Source of the DNA: CAVPHV01 sp964465915
GTDB lineage: Bacteria; Actinomycetota; Acidimicrobiia; Spongiisociales; UBA5794
Reading direction: 5' to 3'
DNA length: 16,748 bases
Assembly: GCA_964465915.1 (NCBI GenBank)
Contig: CAYXMJ010000048.1
Coordinates: forward strand, 1 to 16,748
Below, piece after piece: positions 14,343 through 16,748 of the stretch. The notes beneath the pieces were generated by a model, which saw nothing but the letters and a program-made list of their open reading frames with translations, searched no databases and was not told where the DNA came from. Position 1 is the first letter of the stretch. The number at the start of each line of letters is the position of its first letter. The position numbers were made by a program, and so were the translations under genes.

Positions 14343-14858
14343 CTAGCGAAACATCTCCCGATAGGTCGCACCGAGCCGCAGGTAGTCGTCGACCCCGCTG
14401 CGTTGCCGCTCGATTTCTGCCTCGGTCAGCTCACGCAACGGCTTGGCCGGTAGCCCGACGGCGAGCGTCCAGGGCGGGATAACTCGGCCCTCGGGAAGCA
14501 CCGCTCCCGACGCCAGCCAGGCGCCTTCGCCGAGTTCTGACCCATTCAGCGCACGGGCTCCGATCCCAACGAGGCAGTGGTCGCCGATGGTTGCACCGTG
14601 CACCACGGCGGCGTGCCCGACGGTGACCCGCTCGCCGATCAGGCATGGGATCCCTTCGTCACAATGCAGCACGGAGTTGTCCTGGATGTTGCTGTAGGCC
14701 CCAACGACAACCCGGTCGACCTCGGCCCTCATCACGGTTCCAAACATCACGACGGCAAAAGACCCAATGGTGACGTCGCCGTAGACATGGACCCCGGGCG
14801 CCACGAAGGCATCCGGATCGATCTGTGGCGTTTCCAGGCTGTGCGGCTCGGAGGTCAC
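14343..14858 (-). CDS. Gamma-carbonic-anhydrase-like hexapeptide-repeat protein
   Basis: A 171-residue left-handed beta-helix protein of the gamma carbonic anhydrase/YrdA group, usually trimeric with a metal bound between subunits. Candidate ligands are H65 (NSVLHCDEG), H82 and H87 (VGHAAVVHGATIG); the NIQD motif (57-60) and the end AVGLPAKPLRELTEAEI are also typical. The usual RGD of the family reads R44-A45-E46 here, so the salt-bridge acid is Glu and not Asp. Many such proteins lack measurable carbonic anhydrase activity and some act with CoA-ester or ligand metabolism, so the reaction is open. The GTG start at 14858 overlaps the SDR stop as GTGA, placing it in an operon with the dehydrogenase. 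Confidence 0.88.
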   Translation of the reverse strand: MTSEPHSLETPQIDPDAFVAPGVHVYGDVTIGSFAVVMFGTVMRAEVDRVVVGAYSNIQDNSVLHCDEGIPCLIGERVTVGHAAVVHGATIGDHCLVGIGARALNGSELGEGAWLASGAVLPEGRVIPPWTLAVGLPAKPLRELTEAEIERQRSGVDDYLRLGATYREMFR

Positions 14859-15616
14859 TTCGGGCCCATCCGAATCCCGCCGTCCATCCGGATCGTTTCG
14901 CCGTTCATATAGCTGTGGGTGACGAGCAGATGCACCAGGTCGGCAAACTCGTCGGGCCGACCCAGCCGCTTCGGGTTCAGCACCTGCTGGGCGAGTGATT
15001 CGCGCGCCGTCTCGGGGAGACCGGCGAGCAGCGGCGTGTCGATGATCCCAGGGGCGATCGTGTTGACCCGGATTCCGGCCGAGGCCAGGTCGCGGGCGAC
15101 CGGCAAGGTCATCCCGACAATGCCGCCCTTCGACGCCGCATAGGCGGCCTGGCCGATTTGGCCGTCGTAGGCGGCTACCGACGCCGTGTTGACGATGGCG
15201 CCACGCTCGTTGTGATCCATCGGCTCGTTTGTGACCATGGCAGCTGCGGCCAGCCGGATGCAGTTGAAGGTGCCGACCAGGTTGATAACGATGACGGTGG
15301 TGAAGTGGCCGAGGTCGTGCGGGGTGCCGTCACGAGCGACGGTGCGGGCCGGGGGCCCGATCCCGGCACAGTTGACCAGCACCCGCAGCGGAGCCATCTC
15401 GATCGCGGCGTCAACGGCGACCTGCACTTGGTCGGCATCGGTCACGTCGGCGTGAACGAACACACCGTTGATCTCCGAAGCCAGCTCCTCGCCAAGCGCA
15501 TCCTGGAGGTCGAGCACCACGACCTTCATCCCGTCGCGGGCAAGCCTGCGAGCGGTTGCCGCCCCCAGGCCGGAAGCACCACCTGTGACGATGGCCGAAC
15601 CGCCCTCGATGTTCAC
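14855..15616 (-). CDS. SDR dehydrogenase, HSD10 / type II 3-hydroxyacyl-CoA dehydrogenase-like
   Basis: A 253-residue short-chain dehydrogenase. The NAD-binding motif is TGGASGLG (11-18), with D36 after the second strand favouring NAD(H). NCAG is at 82-85, and the catalytic residues are S146, Y159 and K163 (YAASK). The stretches DGTPHDLGHFTTVIVINLVG and RGAIVNTASVAAYDGQIGQA, and the ending GETIRMDGGIRMGPK, match the HSD10-like group that oxidises 3-hydroxyacyl-CoA in beta-oxidation. The GTG at 15616 is chosen (AAGGAGA 7 nt upstream; Rossmann strand starts directly after). The longer open frame adds an unrelated Arg-rich leader. It is coupled to the carbonic-anhydrase-like gene by a 4-nt overlap. 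Exact substrate is not determined. Confidence 0.88.
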   Translation of the reverse strand: MNIEGGSAIVTGGASGLGAATARRLARDGMKVVVLDLQDALGEELASEINGVFVHADVTDADQVQVAVDAAIEMAPLRVLVNCAGIGPPARTVARDGTPHDLGHFTTVIVINLVGTFNCIRLAAAAMVTNEPMDHNERGAIVNTASVAAYDGQIGQAAYAASKGGIVGMTLPVARDLASAGIRVNTIAPGIIDTPLLAGLPETARESLAQQVLNPKRLGRPDEFADLVHLLVTHSYMNGETIRMDGGIRMGPK

Positions 15617-15708
15617 GATCAATCTCCTTCCGGGACCCTGGGCGTCGACGGTAGTGCGCAACCATCGAGCACGACCAACCGAGCCGACGCGTAGTTTCCC
15701 CGACATGA

Positions 15709-15816
15709 GTTGGCGAGTCGGCTCGGAGTGTGATCGTTCACATGCTCGAGGAAACCGACCGCCACGTCGGCCATACGGACATCATCAGAGAGCAGATCGA
15801 CGGCGGCACGGGGTGA
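15709..15816 (+). pseudogene. Remnant of a DUF664/DinB-family gene (C-terminal end only)
   Basis: The frame reads SVIVHMLEETDRHVGHTD followed by IIREQIDGGTG and a TGA at 15814. This closely resembles the C-terminal signature of DUF664 (DinB-like four-helix) proteins, which end in VHMIEE-ARH-GHADLLRE-IDG-TG. Those proteins have about 150-180 residues. Here a stop codon at 15706-15708 in frame and the adjacent SDR leader leave only about 35 codons, with no start or ribosome-binding site and no earlier helices in any frame. The metal-binding His residues of the last helix survive, but the protein cannot be functional. It marks a deletion or rearrangement breakpoint. Family identification is from memory of the motif. 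Confidence 0.6.
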
Positions 15817-15876
15817 GGCCGCCCCGCGCCGAGGAGCGCGACGGTTCGTGTCACACCCAACCGGTACGTTGCCGAC

Positions 15877-16053
15877 ATGCGAAACGACTCATATGCAATC
15901 GGATGGAGGGTCCTGCTCACCGGGCTGATCCTCATCGTGATGGTGCTTCCCTCGAGCGGCATCATGTTTGGCATCCTGGGGGCATTGCTGGTGATCTGGG
16001 GAGGTAATGCGGTGCTCGCCAGCCGGCGGGGTCGACGAGCCCGCTACCGCTGA
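15877..16053 (+). CDS. Small two-helix membrane protein (58 aa)
   Basis: A 58-residue open frame, MRNDSYAIGWRVLLTGLILI..., with two predicted membrane helices at about 11-25 and 28-48, joined by a tight PSSG turn, and a strongly basic tail (SRRGRRARYR). The composition is that of a real small membrane protein: Gly/Leu/Ile-rich helices and a positive C-terminus that should stay inside. There is no clear ribosome-binding site, but TACGTT ends 6 nt before the ATG, which fits a leaderless transcript. It lies between the DUF664 remnant and the thioesterase, 34 nt upstream of the latter. No family is recognised and no function is assigned. Confidence 0.6.
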   Translation: MRNDSYAIGWRVLLTGLILIVMVLPSSGIMFGILGALLVIWGGNAVLASRRGRRARYR

Positions 16054-16058
16054 ACCAT

Positions 16059-16072
16059 CCCCGTCGGCGGGG
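16059..16072 (+). terminator. Small hairpin between the 58-aa gene and the thioesterase
   Basis: CCCCG (16059-16063) and CGGGG (16068-16072) pair around the tetraloop TCGG, 6 nt after the stop. The 5-bp stem without a U-tract is weak. It could be a minor terminator or a leader structure of the thioesterase gene, whose ATG is 15 nt downstream. Confidence 0.3.
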
Positions 16073-16087
16073 TACCCTGCAGGCACC

Positions 16088-16567
16088 ATGACAACGAGCC
16101 TCCAAGAGCAGTTCACACCCTGGAGCGCATGCTTCGGGTGTGGACCGGCCAACGAGCAGGGGCTGCGCATCGGAAGCTTCGTCGATGGCGATGCGCTCAT
16201 CGCCAAGTGGGAGCCCGATGCTCGGTACGAGGCGATCCACGGTTTCATCAACGGCGGCGTCGTCGCAACGTTGCTCGACTGTCACAGCGCCTGGACGGCG
16301 GCGTGGCATCTCAAGGAGCGGCTCGGGGTCGACACGCTCCCCCTCGCCGTCACTGCCGAACTCACCGTCACCTATCCGCAGCCGACCCCGGTCGGAACCA
16401 TGCTGCACCTGCGAGCCCAGGTGGCAGAGGCGAGTGATCGCAAGGCCGTCGTCCAGGGCGAGGCAGTCAGCGATGGTGTGGTGCGTGCCCGCAGCCGCGG
16501 TGTCTTTGTCGTAGCCGGCGAGTTCGCTCCCAAGGCGGGGACGATCGGGCCGGAAGGGCACAGCTGA
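16088..16567 (+). CDS. Hotdog-fold thioesterase (PaaI-like)
   Basis: A 159-residue hotdog protein, likely an acyl-CoA thioesterase. The N-terminal CFGCGPANEQGLRIG (15-29) is the Cys-rich entry common in PaaI-like members. HGFINGGVVATLLDCHSAWT (51-70) covers the central hotdog helix that forms the active site with its partner subunit, and AVTAELTVTYPQPTPVGTML followed by RKAVVQGEAVSDGVV are the characteristic beta-strands. The ATG at 16088 has CAGG 6 nt upstream; the longer frame upstream overlaps the small membrane gene and is not family-like. Its stop overlaps the following alpha/beta hydrolase start (TGATG), so the two enzymes are co-translated and may act on the same ester or thioester substrate. 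The specific acyl group is unknown. Confidence 0.85.
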   Translation: MTTSLQEQFTPWSACFGCGPANEQGLRIGSFVDGDALIAKWEPDARYEAIHGFINGGVVATLLDCHSAWTAAWHLKERLGVDTLPLAVTAELTVTYPQPTPVGTMLHLRAQVAEASDRKAVVQGEAVSDGVVRARSRGVFVVAGEFAPKAGTIGPEGHS

Positions 16568-16748
16568 TGGCGACCTCACACATCATCGACCTCAACGGAC
16601 CGTTCCACTACATGGACTACGGCGGTGATGGCCCGCCGGTCGTGCTCATCCACGGTCTCGGCGGTTCGTATCTGAACTGGTGGTACGTAACGAAGGACTT
16701 GTCGCAACACCACCACGTCTACGCAGTTGATCTCGCCGGCTTCGGGTT
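16567..16748 (+). CDS. Alpha/beta hydrolase, N-terminal part (cut by window end)
   Basis: Sixty codons are present. MATSHIIDLNGPFHYMDYGG leads into the first strands, PPVVLIHGLGGSYLNWWYV contains the HGxGG oxyanion-hole motif, and HHVYAVDLAGFG is the following strand that precedes the loop to the nucleophile. This is the standard start of an alpha/beta-hydrolase fold protein (esterase, lipase or C-C hydrolase). The catalytic triad lies outside the window. The ATG at 16567 shares its A with the thioesterase stop, which indicates an operon. Confidence 0.87.
   Translation, partial: MATSHIIDLNGPFHYMDYGGDGPPVVLIHGLGGSYLNWWYVTKDLSQHHHVYAVDLAGFG

Noticed and set aside
15617..15706. N-terminal extension of the SDR
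   Set aside because: The 30 upstream codons are Arg-rich with no homology to the family, and AAGGAGA before the GTG at 15616 marks the start.

Overview
This window is high-GC chromosomal DNA from an actinobacterium. Signs of this are a FadE5-type acyl-CoA dehydrogenase, an LLM-class (F420-type) oxidoreductase, GTG starts, many 4-nt ATGA/GTGA gene overlaps, and several TAnnnT boxes placed just before start codons. The ECF sigma factor with a membrane partner starting 'TPDEQILIETALRTANPVP' resembles what I remember from Acidimicrobiia, but that placement is an inference. I see no tRNA, rRNA, CRISPR array, insertion sequence or prophage.

Layout. (1) 1-54: N-terminus of an unidentified minus-strand gene. 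(2) 230-2735: acyl-CoA dehydrogenase and a divergent TetR regulator sharing a 127-bp spacer with repeated GAGT/ACTC half-sites, probably an autoregulated lipid-catabolism pair. (3) 2737-4934: a YbaY-domain protein with an odd translation start, divergent from an ECF sigma factor. The sigma gene overlaps a membrane protein that carries two tandem NTF2-like domains. (4) 4969-9918, minus strand: a tightly packed operon for a three-subunit xanthine dehydrogenase-family molybdenum hydroxylase (FAD, [2Fe-2S] and Mo subunits), a MocA/MobA-type cofactor nucleotidyltransferase and an LLM flavin oxidoreductase. (5) 10125-11441, plus strand: an OFA-family MFS transporter, divergent from the hydroxylase operon. 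(6) 11511-15616, minus strand: an SDR dehydrogenase, a gamma-carbonic-anhydrase-like protein, an orphan membrane histidine kinase and an 8-oxoguanine deaminase-type amidohydrolase. (7) 15709-16748, plus strand: a DUF664/DinB gene remnant, a 58-aa membrane protein, and a hotdog thioesterase overlapping an alpha/beta hydrolase cut by the window end.

How the genes may work together. The molybdenum hydroxylase, its cofactor nucleotidyltransferase, the transporter and the 8-oxoguanine/guanine-type deaminase suggest a purine (or related N-heterocycle) uptake and oxidation locus. Deamination of 8-oxoguanine gives urate, and xanthine dehydrogenase also gives urate. The substrate of the hydroxylase and of the transporter cannot be read from sequence. 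The flanking acyl-CoA dehydrogenase, HSD10-like SDR and thioesterase point to active fatty-acid or CoA-ester metabolism nearby.

The most unusual signals are: a YbaY gene whose reading frame extends past its only canonical start to an ATC codon behind a perfect AGGAGG; a 14-bp perfect inverted repeat that buries the mocA start codon two bases after the upstream stop; the sigma/NTF2 membrane pair with a second internal ribosome-binding site; and a 14-bp perfect palindrome resembling a shortened DosR/DevR box upstream of the histidine kinase.
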